Assembly: GCA_031259795.1 (NCBI GenBank)
Contig: JAIRLA010000096.1
Location: 1-20,377 of the forward strand
DNA from: Azoarcus sp.
GTDB taxonomy: Bacteria > Pseudomonadota > Gammaproteobacteria > Burkholderiales > Rhodocyclaceae
Reading direction: 5' to 3'
DNA length: 20,377 nucleotides
The position numbers and the translations under genes were made by a program. This document shows positions 1 to 9,034 of this stretch, piece after piece. Below the pieces are notes generated by a model, which was given only the letters and a program-made list of their open reading frames with translations, had not been told where the DNA came from and ran no database searches. Position 1 is the stretch's first letter, and each line of letters begins with the position of its first letter.

Positions 1-570
1 ACCGACGAGCTTCATCCCTGCCAGGCGCTCGCCGACATCTTTACCTTCATCGAACATCGCGGCTCCATCCAGGGCAAGACCGTGGCCTGGGTGGGCGATG
101 GCAACAACATGTGCAACACCTGGCTCCAGGCCGCTGAAGTGCTGGACTTTCGCGTGCATGTCTCGACCCCGCCCGGCTACGGCGTCCAGCCAGGAAAAAT
201 CGGTCTTGCCGGAGATGCCCACTACAAGCTGTTCGACAACCCGATGGATGCCTGCCGGGGCGCGCATCTCGTCACCTCCGACGTCTGGACATCCATGGGC
301 TTCGAGGCCGAAAACGAAGCGCGTCGCCAAGCCTTCGCCAACTGGTGCGTCAACGAAAAAATGATGGCCGCAGCCGCGCCGGATGCCGTCTACATGCACT
401 GCCTGCCCGCGCATCGCGGCGAGGAAGTCACCGCCGCCGTCATCGACGGCCCGCAGTCGGTCGTCTGGGACGAAGCCGAAAACCGCCTGCACGCACAAAA
501 AGCGCTGATGGAATACCTCGTGCTGGGCCGCGTCGACGAAAACGCCGGCGCACCCGTCCGGCGCGCGTGA
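1..570 (+). CDS. argF: Ornithine carbamoyltransferase, C-terminal part (5' end outside window)
   Basis: Ornithine carbamoyltransferase joins carbamoyl phosphate to ornithine to give citrulline in arginine synthesis, in the cytoplasm. The frame is open from base 1 and ends with TGA at 568-570, so only the last 189 residues are present. The sequence begins right at the DELHPCQ motif, which carries the carbamoyl-phosphate-binding HPCQ. It continues through the ornithine-binding half (VGDGNNMCNTW) and the HCLPAHRG signature near residue 135, where the catalytic cysteine lies. All key residues visible are intact. An internal ATG at 82 is not the start, because the conserved HPCQ lies before it. 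argG follows after 53 bases on the same strand, so the two probably form an arginine operon. Identification is secure. Confidence 0.96.
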   Translation, partial: TDELHPCQALADIFTFIEHRGSIQGKTVAWVGDGNNMCNTWLQAAEVLDFRVHVSTPPGYGVQPGKIGLAGDAHYKLFDNPMDACRGAHLVTSDVWTSMGFEAENEARRQAFANWCVNEKMMAAAAPDAVYMHCLPAHRGEEVTAAVIDGPQSVVWDEAENRLHAQKALMEYLVLGRVDENAGAPVRRA

Positions 571-623
571 ACCGCTGTTCCGCTGTTGAACGCACTGAAT
601 GACTGGATAAAACGGATACAACG

Positions 624-1856
624 ATGAGCGATGTCAAGAAAGTCGTGCTCGCCTACTCGGGCGGCCTGGATACCTCGGTGATCCTCAAATGGTTGCAGGA
701 TACCTACCAATGCGAAGTCGTCACCTTCACCGCCGATCTCGGCCAGGGCGAGGAACTGGAACCGGCGCGGCAAAAAGCGCTGCAATTCGGCATCAAGCCG
801 GAAAACATCTTCATCGACGACCTGCGCGAAGAATTCGTGCGCGATTTCGTCTTCCCCATGTTCCGCTGCAACGCCATCTACGAAGGCGAATACCTGCTCG
901 GCACCTCTATCGCCCGCCCGCTCATCGCCAAACGCCAGATCGAGATCGCCCGCGCCACCGGCGCGGAAGCCGTCTCGCACGGCGCAACCGGCAAGGGCAA
1001 CGACCAGGTGCGTTTCGAGCTTGGCTACTACGCCTTGATGCCCGGCGTCGAAGTCATCGCCCCATGGCGCGAATGGGATCTCCTCTCGCGCGAAAAACTC
1101 CTCGCCTACGCCGAAAAGCACGGCATTCCCATCGAACGCAAACACCGCGAAGGCGGCTCGCCCTACTCGATGGACGCCAACCTGCTGCACATCTCCTACG
1201 AAGGCCGCCATCTCGAAAACCCCGCCGCCGAAGCCGAAGAAAGCATGTGGCGCTGGACGGTTTCGCCGGAAAAAGCCCCCGACAGCGCCGAATACCTCGA
1301 CCTCGAATTCGCCAACGGCGATCTCGTCGCCATCGACGGCAAACGGCTCAAGGCCCACGAACTGCTCGCCCGCCTCAACGAACTCGGCGGCAAACACGGC
1401 ATAGGCCGTCTCGACCTCGTCGAAAACCGCTACGTCGGCATGAAAAGCCGCGGCTGCTACGAAACCCCTGGCGGCGCCATCCTCCTGCGCGCGCACCGCG
1501 CCATCGAATCCATCACCCTCGACCGCGAAGTCGCCCACCTCAAGGACGAACTCCTCGCCCGCTACGCCAGCCTCATCTACAACGGCTACTGGTGGAGTCC
1601 CGAGCGTTGCGCCCTGCAAGCCCTCATCGACCACACCCAGCAAACCGTCAACGGTTGGGTGCGGCTCAAACTCTACAAGGGCAATGTCATCGTCGTCGCG
1701 CGCGACTCCCGCAGCGATTCCCTGTTCGACCCGACCATCGCCACCTTCGAGGACGACCGCGGCGCCTATGACCAGAAAGACGCCAACGGCTTCATCCGCC
1801 TCAACGCCCTGCGGATGCGCATCGCCGCCAACGCGCGCGCCAAACGCGGACAATAG
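624..1856 (+). CDS. argG: Argininosuccinate synthase
   Basis: Argininosuccinate synthase condenses citrulline with aspartate, using ATP, to make argininosuccinate. It acts directly after the argF product. The 410-residue protein has the usual length for the family. The ATP-binding PP-loop AYSGGLDTS is at residues 10-18. Further family blocks are the [15 protein letters not shown] stretch in the first third and the [12 protein letters not shown] region around residue 275. The start at 624 is the only reasonable one, giving [14 protein letters not shown] right at the family N-terminus; the ribosome binding site in front of it is weak. It follows argF by 53 bases and is followed by a small membrane protein gene 36 bases on. 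Nothing abnormal is seen. Confidence 0.97.
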   Translation: MSDVKKVVLAYSGGLDTSVILKWLQDTYQCEVVTFTADLGQGEELEPARQKALQFGIKPENIFIDDLREEFVRDFVFPMFRCNAIYEGEYLLGTSIARPLIAKRQIEIARATGAEAVSHGATGKGNDQVRFELGYYALMPGVEVIAPWREWDLLSREKLLAYAEKHGIPIERKHREGGSPYSMDANLLHISYEGRHLENPAAEAEESMWRWTVSPEKAPDSAEYLDLEFANGDLVAIDGKRLKAHELLARLNELGGKHGIGRLDLVENRYVGMKSRGCYETPGGAILLRAHRAIESITLDREVAHLKDELLARYASLIYNGYWWSPERCALQALIDHTQQTVNGWVRLKLYKGNVIVVARDSRSDSLFDPTIATFEDDRGAYDQKDANGFIRLNALRMRIAANARAKRGQ

Positions 1857-1892
1857 GGAAAGGCGGGAAAGGCGGCGCGCGGAGGAACGGCC

Positions 1893-2117
1893 ATGGACGA
1901 TGTTGTCGCATTCGGGTTCACGGTGGATCAGATTTCCGAATTCGGTCTCAAATTCTGCATTCCGGCCCTGATCCTCTACATGATTTTCATCATCTACAGC
2001 CACGTCAAGGAATCGAAAGCCGGCAAATACGGCGCGATGTGGATGTTTCTCGCCCTCGGTCTCGGTTTCGTCGGCTTCGTCGCCAAGGAAATCATGCTGT
2101 ACTTCATGGAAAAATAG
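1893..2117 (+). CDS. Small DUF2788-family membrane protein
   Basis: A 74-residue protein with two membrane segments, roughly residues 19-36 ([15 protein letters not shown]) and 48-65 ([16 protein letters not shown]). They are joined by a short basic loop containing KESKAGKYG. The segment pattern and the ESKAGK loop match the DUF2788 family of small inner-membrane proteins common in betaproteobacteria; no function is known for the family. The start is supported by a strong GGAGGA ribosome binding site about 8 bases upstream. It lies 36 bases after argG and 12 bases before ppnP, so it is probably co-transcribed with both. The family call rests on remembered sequence pattern. Confidence 0.8.
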   Translation: MDDVVAFGFTVDQISEFGLKFCIPALILYMIFIIYSHVKESKAGKYGAMWMFLALGLGFVGFVAKEIMLYFMEK

Positions 2118-2129
2118 GACTCGCGCCTC

Positions 2130-2450
2130 ATGACCACCACCACCACCCTCGACGGCGTCGCCGTCGCCACCCGGGCCAACATCTATTTCGACGGCAAATG
2201 CATCAGCCACACCCTGCGGCTCGCGGACGGCTCCAGCAAATCGGTCGGCGTCATCCTGCCGTCCGCCCTCGTCTTCAGTACCGGCGCGCCCGAGGCGATG
2301 GAAGGCGTCGCCGGCGCCTGCCGCGTCCGCCTCAAGGGCGGCGAATGGCAGACCTACGGCGCGGGCGAAACCTTCCACATCCCCGCCCATTCCAGCTTCG
2401 ACATCGAAGTCTCCGGCGAGCCATACCACTACATCTGCCATTACGGCTGA
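2130..2450 (+). CDS. ppnP: Pyrimidine/purine nucleoside phosphorylase (PpnP/YaiE, DUF1255)
   Basis: A 106-residue single-domain cupin. Members of the PpnP family split a range of purine and pyrimidine nucleosides with phosphate to give free base and ribose 1-phosphate. Family features seen here are [13 protein letters not shown] near residue 20, the [16 protein letters not shown] block around residues 47-62, and the C-terminal [13 protein letters not shown] ... YHYICHYG segment. The protein is slightly longer than the E. coli homologue because of an extended threonine-rich N-terminus; a start further in is not excluded. It sits 12 bases after the DUF2788 gene and 32 bases before yajQ. The neighbourhood gives no metabolic link, so the function comes from the family alone. 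Confidence 0.9.
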   Translation: MTTTTTLDGVAVATRANIYFDGKCISHTLRLADGSSKSVGVILPSALVFSTGAPEAMEGVAGACRVRLKGGEWQTYGAGETFHIPAHSSFDIEVSGEPYHYICHYG

Positions 2451-2482
2451 ACACCGGAAGAACCACGCACGGAGACCGCCCC

Positions 2483-2968
2483 ATGCCCTCCTTCGACATC
2501 CTCTCCGAAGTCGACCTCGCCGCCCTGCGCAACGCCGTCGACGTCGCCAATCGCAAGATCACCAACCGTTACGACTTCAAAGGCACGGACGCCCGCGTCG
2601 AACAAAACGACAAACTGCTCACCCTGCACGGCGACAGCGACTTTCAGCTCGGGCAGATGAAAGACATCCTGCTGCCCGAAATGAGCGCGAAAAAAGTCGA
2701 CGTGCGCTGCCTCGACTACGGCGAACTGCAAAAAGTCTCCGGCAACAAGGTCAAACAGGAAGTGCGCGTGCGGGTCGGCATCGAACAAGATCTGGCGAAG
2801 AAAATCGTCCGTCTCCTCAAGGACGCCAAACTCAAGGTACAGGCCGCCATCCAGGGCGACGCCGTGCGCGTCTCCGGCGCCAAACGCGATGTCTTGCAGG
2901 AGGCCATCGCTCTGGTGAAGAAAAACGTCACCGATTTCCCGCTCCAGTTCGGCAACTTCCGCGACTGA
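2483..2968 (+). CDS. yajQ: YajQ-family nucleotide-binding protein
   Basis: A 161-residue cytoplasmic protein of the YajQ family, which has two ferredoxin-like domains. Homologues have been reported to bind nucleotides, including cyclic di-GMP in some bacteria, and to affect transcription. The family signature is clear: [11 protein letters not shown] at the N-terminus, [12 protein letters not shown] near residue 30, the [24 protein letters not shown] stretch in the middle, and a [12 protein letters not shown]-terminus. The start at 2483 gives the standard N-terminus and follows a purine-rich GGAGA about 9 bases upstream. The longer open frame reaching back to 2039 is a readthrough shadow of ppnP. 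Length is typical. Confidence 0.95.
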   Translation: MPSFDILSEVDLAALRNAVDVANRKITNRYDFKGTDARVEQNDKLLTLHGDSDFQLGQMKDILLPEMSAKKVDVRCLDYGELQKVSGNKVKQEVRVRVGIEQDLAKKIVRLLKDAKLKVQAAIQGDAVRVSGAKRDVLQEAIALVKKNVTDFPLQFGNFRD

Positions 2969-3041
2969 CCGCCGCCGCGTGACCGATTCCGTCCCTCGCC
3001 GCATCAAGATCCGGACGCCGCTGCCGTAAATATCCGCATCG

Positions 3042-3060
3042 GCGCCCGGATTCCGGGCGC
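3042..3060. promoter_or_regulatory. Perfect 9-bp inverted repeat upstream of the yjfB-like gene
   Basis: GCGCCCGGA and TCCGGGCGC form a perfect inverted repeat around a single central base. It ends 19 bases before the ATG at 3080. It may be an operator, or a hairpin in the 5' leader close to the ribosome binding site. There is no T-run after it, so it is not a classical terminator for yajQ. Function is inferred from position only. Confidence 0.4.
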
Positions 3061-3079
3061 AGCACATGAGGAAAATCGA

Positions 3080-3271
3080 ATGGACGTCACCTCCCTCGCC
3101 GCCACAGCCAGCGCCAACAGCGCCGCGCAAACGCAGAACACAGTCGGACTGGCCGTACTCAAGAAAGCCATCGACATCCAAGCGGCAGGCGCGCTCGCCC
3201 TCGTACAAGCCGTCCCGGCGCCCCCCGCCGCATCCGGCGCGGCGGGTGGAACAGTCAACACATGGGCGTGA
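3080..3271 (+). CDS. YjfB-like putative motility protein
   Basis: A 63-residue protein resembling the YjfB family of small putative motility proteins. It has an N-terminal MDVTSLA segment, an S/A/Q-rich stretch, then a helix ending in AVLKKAIDIQAAGALALVQAVP and a proline/alanine/glycine-rich tail. The KKAxDIQAxxALALVQ pattern is the characteristic part. Homologues are found in flagellated bacteria, but the biochemical role is unknown. The start has a good GAGGAAA ribosome binding site 6 bases upstream, and a 19-bp palindrome lies just before it. It stands alone at the end of the plus-strand cluster, followed by repeat-rich DNA. No sigma-28 promoter of good quality was found. Confidence 0.7.
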   Translation: MDVTSLAATASANSAAQTQNTVGLAVLKKAIDIQAAGALALVQAVPAPPAASGAAGGTVNTWA

Positions 3272-3366
3272 GCGTGAATATGGCCGGGAAGGGGAGCCCA
3301 TCGAAAGGACTCGCCATTGCGGAGATCGACGCGCCCCGCCCCGTCACTGCGAAAGCCTCCCCCCTT

Positions 3367-3552
3367 CGTCATTGCGAGGATCGACGCGACGCGGCAATCC
3401 AGCGCGTTCCACCCGGCGCGCAGCGCCGCTGAATAAAAAAGGGGAAAAAGGAGCGGGACGCCCGTCCTCCCCCCTCCGCCAAGAAAACAGCGTCGATTCG
3501 CTCCGGATGGAACGAACTGGATTGCCACGTCGCTGTGCTCCTCGCAATGACG
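3367..3552 (+). repeat. Palindromic REP/MITE-like repeat, copy A
   Basis: The element begins with CGTCATTGCGAGGA and ends with the complement TCGCAATGACG. Inside these are a second pair of inverted parts, CGGCAATCCAGCGCGTTCC and GGAACGAACTGGATTGCC. The asymmetric core has an A-rich run (AATAAAAAAGGGG) and GAAAACAGCGTCGATTCG. A second copy in the opposite orientation is at 9701-9887. The outer motif is a repeat known to be scattered in many bacterial genomes. It has no coding capacity and would need a transposase supplied elsewhere to move. Confidence 0.8.
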
Positions 3553-3554
3553 AG

Positions 3555-3620
3555 GTGGAGGGCCCTCGCAATGACGAGGCGGGAGGAATGAAACGACGCG
3601 GCAATCCATGCGGCGGTTCA
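3555..3620. repeat. Degenerate half-copies of the same repeat
   Basis: Directly after copy A the motif CTCGCAATGACGAGG recurs near 3565. ACGACGCGGCAATCCATGCGG follows near 3594, with a short unrelated spacer between. These match the outer and inner arms of the full repeat without its core. A weaker version (CGTCACTGCGA) is at about 3341 on the other side. They look like decayed or partly deleted insertions. Confidence 0.55.
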
Positions 3621-3761
3621 AGGCGGGCCTATTGGGAATGGATTCCAAGCGCCGCCGTTCCAGAGGTGCGGATACCTATGATCGCGCGGAGGAGGGCGGC
3701 CCGGAGCGGGCGGACGCCGTTCGCCATGGGCGCGGAACTCCGCCGCCATCGCCGTTGCCGC

Positions 3762-3767
3762 TATAAT
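3762..3767 (+). promoter_or_regulatory. Probable -10 box (TATAAT) for ribF
   Basis: A perfect TATAAT lies 19 bases before the ATG of ribF at 3787, so the transcript would have a very short leader. The -35 region at the expected distance (around 3739-3744) is a poor match. The assignment rests on the perfect hexamer and its position after a gene-free region. It would drive the ribF-ileS-lspA transcript. Confidence 0.5.
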
Positions 3768-3786
3768 CGCCACTTTTTGGGCGCTC

Positions 3787-4755
3787 ATGCAGGTTCTTCG
3801 CGGTTTCCACGGCGCCGATGGGCGGCCCTGTGTGCTGACCATCGGCAATTTCGACGGTCTGCATCTGGGGCATCAGGCGTTGCTGGGCGTGCTCGCCGAC
3901 AGGGCGGCGGCGTTGGGGTTGCCTGCGGCGGTGCTGACGTTCGAGCCGCATCCGCGCGAATATTTTGCCCCGGAGGATGCTCCGGCGCGTTTGACTTCCC
4001 TGCGCGAAAAGCTGTTGCTGCTCGCCGGCAATGGCGTCGAGCGCGTGTATGTGCAGCGTTTTGCCGCGCGTTTCGCCCGCCTGGACGCGGCGGAATTCAT
4101 TGATGCGGCGCTGGTGCGCGGCTTGTGTGTGCGCCATGTGCTCGTCGGCGATGATTTCCGTTTCGGCGACCGGCGCGCCGGGGATTTCGCCATGTTGCGG
4201 GCGGCGGGAGAGGCGCGCGGCTTCGGGGTCGAGGTCATGCCGGCGGTGGAGGTCCGCGGCGAGCGGGTGTCGAGTTCCGCCGTGCGCGAGGCGCTGGCGA
4301 CAGGCGATCTCGCCCGCGCGGCGCGCCTGCTCGGACGGGCCTACAGCATCGCGGGACGGGTGGGGCACGGCGAGAAACTCGGCAGGCGCCTGGGCTTTCC
4401 AACGCTCAATATCCCGTTCCGGCATCGCCGTCCGGCGCTCTCCGGGGTGTTCGCGGTCACGGTCGAGGGACTGGGGAGCGCGCGCCTCGGCGGCGTCGCC
4501 AATCTGGGCTGGCGTCCGACCGCCGGCAATGCCGCGCTGCAACCCCGTCTCGAAGTCCATTTGCTCGACTGGCGGGGCGAGTGCTACGGTGCCGCGGTAC
4601 GGGTGCATTTTTTCCACAAACTGCGCGACGAGATGCGCTTTTCGTCGATCGATGCGCTCAAGGCGCAGATCAGCCGCGATATCGCCGGAACGCACGACTG
4701 GTTTTCCCGTCATCCGGACAGCCTGCGCGGCCAGGACATTCAGGATCACAAGGCC
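3787..4755 (+). CDS. ribF: Bifunctional riboflavin kinase/FAD synthetase portion (frame runs on into ileS without a stop)
   Basis: RibF phosphorylates riboflavin to FMN and adenylates FMN to FAD in the cytoplasm. Both domains are complete. The N-terminal FMN adenylyltransferase has [12 protein letters not shown] at residues 18-29 and the SSSAVREAL motif near residue 160. The C-terminal kinase has [12 protein letters not shown] and RLGFPTLNI around residues 180-209 and ends with the usual helix containing [16 protein letters not shown]. The start matches the family N-terminus MQVLRG. The unusual point is the end: after about 310 residues, where a stop is normal, the frame stays open through a linker ([17 protein letters not shown]) and enters IleS at 4756 in the same phase. 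The end given is the base before the IleS ATG, not a stop codon. The natural product may be a 1265-residue fusion. Confidence 0.88.
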
Positions 4756-7584
4756 ATGGCCACCAATTACCGAGACACGCTCAATCTGCCCGATACCCCG
4801 TTTCCGATGCGCGGCGATCTGCCCAAACGCGAACCGGGCTGGATCGCGGCCTGGCAACAGAAGCGGCTCTACCAGCGCATCCGCGCGGCCAGCGCCGGGC
4901 GGCCCCGCTTCATCCTGCACGACGGCCCGCCTTACGCCAACGGCAATCTGCATCTCGGCCACGCGCTCAACAAGATCCTCAAGGACATCATCGTGCGCGC
5001 CAGGACGCTGGCCGGATTCGACGCGCCTTACGTACCGGGCTGGGATTGCCACGGGCTGCCGATCGAGCACAAGGTGGAGGTGACACACGGCAAACATCTG
5101 CCCGCCGCCAGGGTGCGCGAACTGTGCCGCGCCTACGCCGCCGGGCAGGTGGACATCCAGAAAGCCGAATTCATCCGCCTGGGCGTGCTCGGCGATTGGG
5201 ACAACCCTTATCTGACGATGAATCATGCCAACGAGGCGAACGAAATCCGCGCGCTCGCCGAGATGGTCAGGCGCGGCTATGTCTTCAAGGGCCTGAAGCC
5301 GGTGAATTGGTGTTTCGACTGCGGTTCGGCGCTGGCCGAGGCCGAGGTCGAGTATGCCGATAAGAAATCGCCGGCCATCGACGCGGCGTTTCCGGTGAGC
5401 GCCGCGCACGCCGGCAGGCTGGCGGCGGCTTTCGGCCTGGCGCGGCTCTCGAAACCCGCCGCGGCGGTGATCTGGACGACGACGCCGTGGACGATTCCCG
5501 CCAACCAGGCGCTCAACGTGCATCCCGAATTCGACTATGTGCTGGCCGATGTCGGCGAGCGCTTCCTGATCCTGGCGCGGCCCCTTGCCGAAAGCGCCTT
5601 GGCGCGTTACCGCCTCGAAGGCGAAATCGTCGCCGCGGCCAAGGGCGCGGCGCTCGACCGCATCGAATTCCGCCACCCCTTCTACGAACGCGCCGCGCCG
5701 GTGTATCTCGCCGATTACGTGGGCGTCGACGCGGGCACCGGCATCGTGCATTCGGCGCCGGCGCACGGCGTGGACGATTTCAATTCCTGGCTCGCCTACG
5801 GGCGCGGGCGCGACGAGATTCTGTCCATCGTCCAGGGCGACGGAACTTATGCCGCCGACCTACCTTTCTTCGGCGGCATGGACATCTGGAAGGCCAATGC
5901 CGCCGTGATCGACAAATTGTCCGAGACCGGGGCGCTGCTCGCGCACAGCGGGATCACGCACAGTTACATGCACTGCTGGCGGCACAAGACGCCGCTCATC
6001 TATCGCGCCACCACGCAATGGTTCGTGGGCATGGATCGCCCGGCGGCGGACGGCTCCACCCTGCGCGAGCGGGCGCTTGCCGGGGTCGAGGCCACGCGCT
6101 TCTTCCCGTCCTGGGGACAGGCGCGCCTGCACGCGATGCTCGCCAGTCGCCCCGACTGGTGCATCTCGCGCCAGCGCGACTGGGGCGTGCCGATTCCCTT
6201 TTTTGTCCACAGGCAAAGCGGCGAACCGCATCCGCGCACTGTCGAATTGATGGAAGAAGTCGCCCGCCGCGTCGAAAAGGAAGGCATCGAAGCCTGGTTC
6301 CGGCTCGACGCCGCCGAACTGCTGGGCGATGAGGCCGCCGATTACGAAAAGACGGGCGACACGCTCGATGTCTGGTTCGATTCCGGCACGACGCACTGGC
6401 ACGTGCTGCGCGGCTCGCACCCGGACGGCCATGCCGCAGGGCCGTGCGCCGATCTCTATCTCGAAGGCTCCGACCAGCATCGCGGCTGGTTTCATTCCTC
6501 GCTGCTGACCGGCGCGGCCATCGACGGCCACGCCCCTTACCGGGCGCTGCTCACGCACGGCTTCACCGTCGACGAGCAAGGCCGCAAGATGAGCAAATCG
6601 CTCGGCAACGTCATCACGCCGCAGGACGTCATCGACGGCAAGATCCGCGACGAAAAGGGCAAGCCCATCGCGGGCGGCGCGGAAATCCTGCGCCTGTGGG
6701 TCGCCTCCACCGATTATTCCGGCGAACTCGCCCTGTCCGCCGAAATCCTCAAGCGCGTCGTCGACGCCTACCGCCGCATCCGCAACACCGTGCGCTTCCT
6801 GCTCGCCAACACCGCCGATTTCGATGCCGCCAAGGATCTGCTGCCGGTCGGCGACTGGCTGGAAATCGACCGCTACGCCCTCGTTCTTACCCGCAGGCTG
6901 CAAGCACAGGCCGAGGCCGATTACGAGCGCTATGAATTCCACCGCGTCGTGCAGGCGTTGCAAACCTTCTGCTCCGAGGATTTGGGCGCTTTCTATCTCA
7001 ACATCCTGAAAGACCGCCTCTATACCACGGCGGCAGCCTCGCGCGCGCGCCGCGCGGCGCAAAGCGCGCTCTGGCACATCACACAGACGCTCACCCGCCT
7101 GATGGCCCCGATCCTGGCCTTCACCGCCGAGGAAATCTGGCAAACGCTCAACGGCGATCCGGAAGATTCGGTGATGCTGCATACCTGGCACAGACTTCCG
7201 GAAGTCGCCGACGAAGCCGTGCTTGCCAGGCGCTGGGCGCACATCGCCACGGTGCGGACCGAAGTGCTCAAAGCGCTCGAAAAACTGCGCATCGAAGGCC
7301 GGATCGGCGCGGATTTGCAAGCCGCCGTCACCATCAGCGCCGAAGGCGAGCCGTTCGACGCCCTCGCCGCGCTGGGCGACGATCTCAAATTCGTCTTCAT
7401 CACCTCCGCCGCCCGCCTGGAGCGCGGCCCTTTCGCCATCGCGGCCACTCCCGCCAGCGGCCAGAAATGCGAACGCTGCTGGCATGTGCGCGAGGACGTG
7501 GGCGCGAACGCGGAACACCCCGAATTGTGCGGGCGCTGCGTGGAGAACCTTTTCGGCGCGGGCGAGGCGCGCGAACATGCCTGA
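4756..7584 (+). CDS. ileS: Isoleucyl-tRNA synthetase (in frame with upstream ribF)
   Basis: IleS charges tRNA-Ile with isoleucine and edits misactivated valine. From the ATG at 4756 the protein has 942 residues, a normal length. The N-terminus ([22 protein letters not shown]) is standard. The class I HIGH motif appears as HLGH at residues 66-69 and KMSKS is at 611-615. The editing domain shows [12 protein letters not shown] near 241 and [14 protein letters not shown] near 330. A C-terminal zinc site is formed by C905/C908 and C925/C928. Separate initiation is possible: AGGAT lies 9 bases before this ATG. However, no stop separates it from ribF, so a fusion product from 3787 is equally possible. 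lspA overlaps its last 8 bases. Confidence 0.95.
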   Translation: MATNYRDTLNLPDTPFPMRGDLPKREPGWIAAWQQKRLYQRIRAASAGRPRFILHDGPPYANGNLHLGHALNKILKDIIVRARTLAGFDAPYVPGWDCHGLPIEHKVEVTHGKHLPAARVRELCRAYAAGQVDIQKAEFIRLGVLGDWDNPYLTMNHANEANEIRALAEMVRRGYVFKGLKPVNWCFDCGSALAEAEVEYADKKSPAIDAAFPVSAAHAGRLAAAFGLARLSKPAAAVIWTTTPWTIPANQALNVHPEFDYVLADVGERFLILARPLAESALARYRLEGEIVAAAKGAALDRIEFRHPFYERAAPVYLADYVGVDAGTGIVHSAPAHGVDDFNSWLAYGRGRDEILSIVQGDGTYAADLPFFGGMDIWKANAAVIDKLSETGALLAHSGITHSYMHCWRHKTPLIYRATTQWFVGMDRPAADGSTLRERALAGVEATRFFPSWGQARLHAMLASRPDWCISRQRDWGVPIPFFVHRQSGEPHPRTVELMEEVARRVEKEGIEAWFRLDAAELLGDEAADYEKTGDTLDVWFDSGTTHWHVLRGSHPDGHAAGPCADLYLEGSDQHRGWFHSSLLTGAAIDGHAPYRALLTHGFTVDEQGRKMSKSLGNVITPQDVIDGKIRDEKGKPIAGGAEILRLWVASTDYSGELALSAEILKRVVDAYRRIRNTVRFLLANTADFDAAKDLLPVGDWLEIDRYALVLTRRLQAQAEADYERYEFHRVVQALQTFCSEDLGAFYLNILKDRLYTTAAASRARRAAQSALWHITQTLTRLMAPILAFTAEEIWQTLNGDPEDSVMLHTWHRLPEVADEAVLARRWAHIATVRTEVLKALEKLRIEGRIGADLQAAVTISAEGEPFDALAALGDDLKFVFITSAARLERGPFAIAATPASGQKCERCWHVREDVGANAEHPELCGRCVENLFGAGEAREHA

Positions 7585-8080
7585 GCGCGGGACTTTGCGC
7601 GCTATGTGCGCCATGATGCCGTGGCTCGCGCTCATCGCCCTGGTGACCGCGCTCGACCAGATCACGAAAAGTCTGGCGCTGGCTCATTTCACGGACGGCG
7701 GGCGCATCAAGGTCACCGGCTTCTTCGATCTCGTCCTCGCCTTCAACCCCGGCGCGGCATTCAGCTTCCTCGCCGGGCAACCGGGCTGGCAACGCTGGTT
7801 CTTCACCGCGCTGGGCGTCGCGGTGAGCGCGTGGCTGTTGGCGCTGATCTGGCGGCAGCGCCACGAGCGCCTGTTGCCCGCCGCCTTCTCGCTCATCGTC
7901 GGCGGCGCGCTCGGCAACATCATCGACCGCCTCGTTCACGGCGCGGTGGTCGACTTCCTTTCCTTCCACGCCGGGCCGCATTACTGGCCGGCATTCAACC
8001 TCGCCGATTCGGCGATCACCCTCGGCGTCGGCCTGATGCTTTTTGCCCAGTTTCGCGGCAAGCCGACACAATCCCATTGA
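7577..8080 (+). CDS. lspA: Prolipoprotein signal peptidase (signal peptidase II)
   Basis: LspA cuts signal peptides from lipoproteins in the inner membrane just before the lipidated cysteine. The 167-residue protein shows four hydrophobic segments and the family motifs: DQITKSLAL near residue 27, [10 protein letters not shown] near 56, [16 protein letters not shown] around 113-128, and [11 protein letters not shown] around 140. The two catalytic aspartates are D117 and D144. The start at 7577 overlaps the end of ileS by 8 bases, with GAGG 9 bases upstream; ATGs at 7604, 7613 or 7616 would also give a functional protein. The stop is followed at once by DNA of different composition, where fkpB would normally begin. 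Confidence 0.95.
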   Translation: MPERGTLRAMCAMMPWLALIALVTALDQITKSLALAHFTDGGRIKVTGFFDLVLAFNPGAAFSFLAGQPGWQRWFFTALGVAVSAWLLALIWRQRHERLLPAAFSLIVGGALGNIIDRLVHGAVVDFLSFHAGPHYWPAFNLADSAITLGVGLMLFAQFRGKPTQSH

Positions 8081-8105
8081 CAGTAGCGCAAAAATTATGT
8101 AGAAG
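8077..8105 (+). promoter_or_regulatory. Possible promoter at the start of the inserted two-gene module
   Basis: A perfect -35 hexamer TTGACA at 8077-8082 overlaps the lspA stop codon. TAGAAG at 8100-8105 follows after a 17-base spacer and matches four of six positions of a -10 box. It would transcribe the two unknown genes, and perhaps fkpB, independently of the ileS operon. The -10 is weak, so this is tentative. Confidence 0.3.
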
Positions 8106-8163
8106 CTGCCTGATCGGCGACGTGAAAGCTGCTGGCGGCAACCGTAGAGGGCATGATCGGAAT

Positions 8164-8406
8164 ATGGACATACTGAGATTCTTCAAGATAGTCTTCGGGC
8201 TTTACCCTAGGCGAGGGCATCGGCTGGAAGATGTAATGCCTGTGGACGAACCAGAGCGGGCGCGGCCCTCCAACGCGCGTGGCAACATCTATGTGCGGCA
8301 AGGAAGAATACTCACCACGAGCGAGAGGAAAGCCCTGCGAGAGGAGGCGCGACCGGTTCGGGAGGCCGCGCATGCCTTGTACGTCCAGAAGCACTCTGCG
8401 GGCTGA
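8164..8406 (+). CDS. Unknown small protein in the lspA-fkpB insert
   Basis: An 80-residue protein that I do not recognise. The N-terminus is MDILRFFKIVFGLYPRRGH, a short amphipathic or hydrophobic start. The rest is highly charged and arginine-rich, with RGNIYVRQGRILTTSERKALREEARPVREAAHALYV near the end and no membrane segment of normal length. No catalytic motif is visible. The ATG has only a weak purine stretch (CGGA) before it. The gene ends 4 bases before the next unknown gene, which suggests co-expression. It is probably real because of this spacing, but could be a chance frame; the module as a whole is foreign to the conserved lspA-fkpB order. Confidence 0.45.
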   Translation: MDILRFFKIVFGLYPRRGHRLEDVMPVDEPERARPSNARGNIYVRQGRILTTSERKALREEARPVREAAHALYVQKHSAG

Positions 8407-8410
8407 ATCG

Positions 8411-9034
8411 ATGCCGATTATCCCCCGGGAGATTCAAAAGGCGCTGGTAGACTTTTTCGGAATCTACGAATTGGCGGAAGAAATCTATAAGAAAGCTCAA
8501 CATGTTCTTGGAGAGATCGGGGTCGACAACGAGTTTCGGTACTGTGCACGCAATCTTGTGGACTTTTTGAAGATTGCCAATTTACAACAGCCTGACAGCG
8601 GGGCGCTTCTGGAGGCGATCTACAGGGCAACCCATGCAGCAAAGAACGCCGTAAATGATTCCGTGGATCTGTCCCTCGACCACGCCAGCAAGAGACTCAA
8701 AGAGTTGCACGCTATCGACAAAGAGAAAGAACTATCGTACTACGTGCACAACCTGGAAAATATTGTTGACGCAATTGGTATGCTGGAAGAAAAGATTGCA
8801 AGATCGCGTCGTGATCTGGCCCCGCGGATAGAAATATACCGGCAGATTTACGATTCAGCGGAGTTCAAAACCGTCCTCGGTTTTGCACATCCGAACAATG
8901 TTGCATCCATCAGGGAACGCATCGCCATTGACCAATACCATATGGTCAAGGATCAACGTAAATTCTGGCTCACTATTGTGATAGGAATTCTCGGAATCGT
9001 CGGGTTCTCGAATTTAGCGAAACTACTTGGCTGA
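8411..9034 (+). CDS. Unknown coiled-coil protein with C-terminal membrane anchor
   Basis: A 207-residue protein of unknown family. Residues 1-180 are mostly helical and charged, with repeated leucine/isoleucine spacing typical of coiled coils (for example DHASKRLKELHAIDKEKEL and NIVDAIGMLEEKIARSR). Residues about 186-204 (FWLTIVIGILGIVGFSNLA) form one strong membrane segment, followed only by KLLG. It is therefore probably a tail-anchored inner-membrane protein with a cytoplasmic helical domain. The start at 8411 gives a compact arrangement 4 bases after the previous gene; an open frame further upstream overlaps that gene and is less likely. DNA composition is clearly more A+T-rich than in lspA and fkpB on either side, which suggests acquisition from elsewhere. 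Confidence 0.75.
   Translation: MPIIPREIQKALVDFFGIYELAEEIYKKAQHVLGEIGVDNEFRYCARNLVDFLKIANLQQPDSGALLEAIYRATHAAKNAVNDSVDLSLDHASKRLKELHAIDKEKELSYYVHNLENIVDAIGMLEEKIARSRRDLAPRIEIYRQIYDSAEFKTVLGFAHPNNVASIRERIAIDQYHMVKDQRKFWLTIVIGILGIVGFSNLAKLLG

Larger units (their letters stand above)
3272..3786. other. Gene-free intergenic region between yjfB-like gene and ribF
   Basis: No credible gene is present. The open frames on either strand translate the repeat (for example SSLRGAQRRGNP and PRNDE peptides), a familiar false product of this repeat type. The stretch holds one full palindromic repeat at 3367-3552, degenerate half-copies on both sides (around 3345 and 3560-3615), and the ribF promoter region at its right end. 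Confidence 0.75.

Noticed and set aside
390-2441. 683-codon open frame on the minus strand across argF-argG-ppnP
   Set aside because: It is a mirror of high-GC coding DNA on the other strand; the translation is valine/alanine/glycine/aspartate-rich with no domain, and it overlaps four confident genes.
3027-3052. Sigma-28 type flagellar promoter before the yjfB-like gene (TAAA then GCCCGGAT)
   Set aside because: The -10 part matches GCCGATAA poorly and the spacer is about 13 rather than 15 bases.
3004-3648. Minus-strand proteins containing SSLRGAQRRGNP and PRNDE peptides
   Set aside because: These are translations of the palindromic repeat, a known source of false gene calls.
3676-5766. 696-codon open frame on the minus strand opposite ribF-ileS
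   Set aside because: Arginine/histidine-rich shadow of ribF-ileS with no recognisable motif.
5860-7665. 601-codon open frame on the minus strand opposite ileS
   Set aside because: Shadow frame; ileS motifs on the plus strand are unambiguous.
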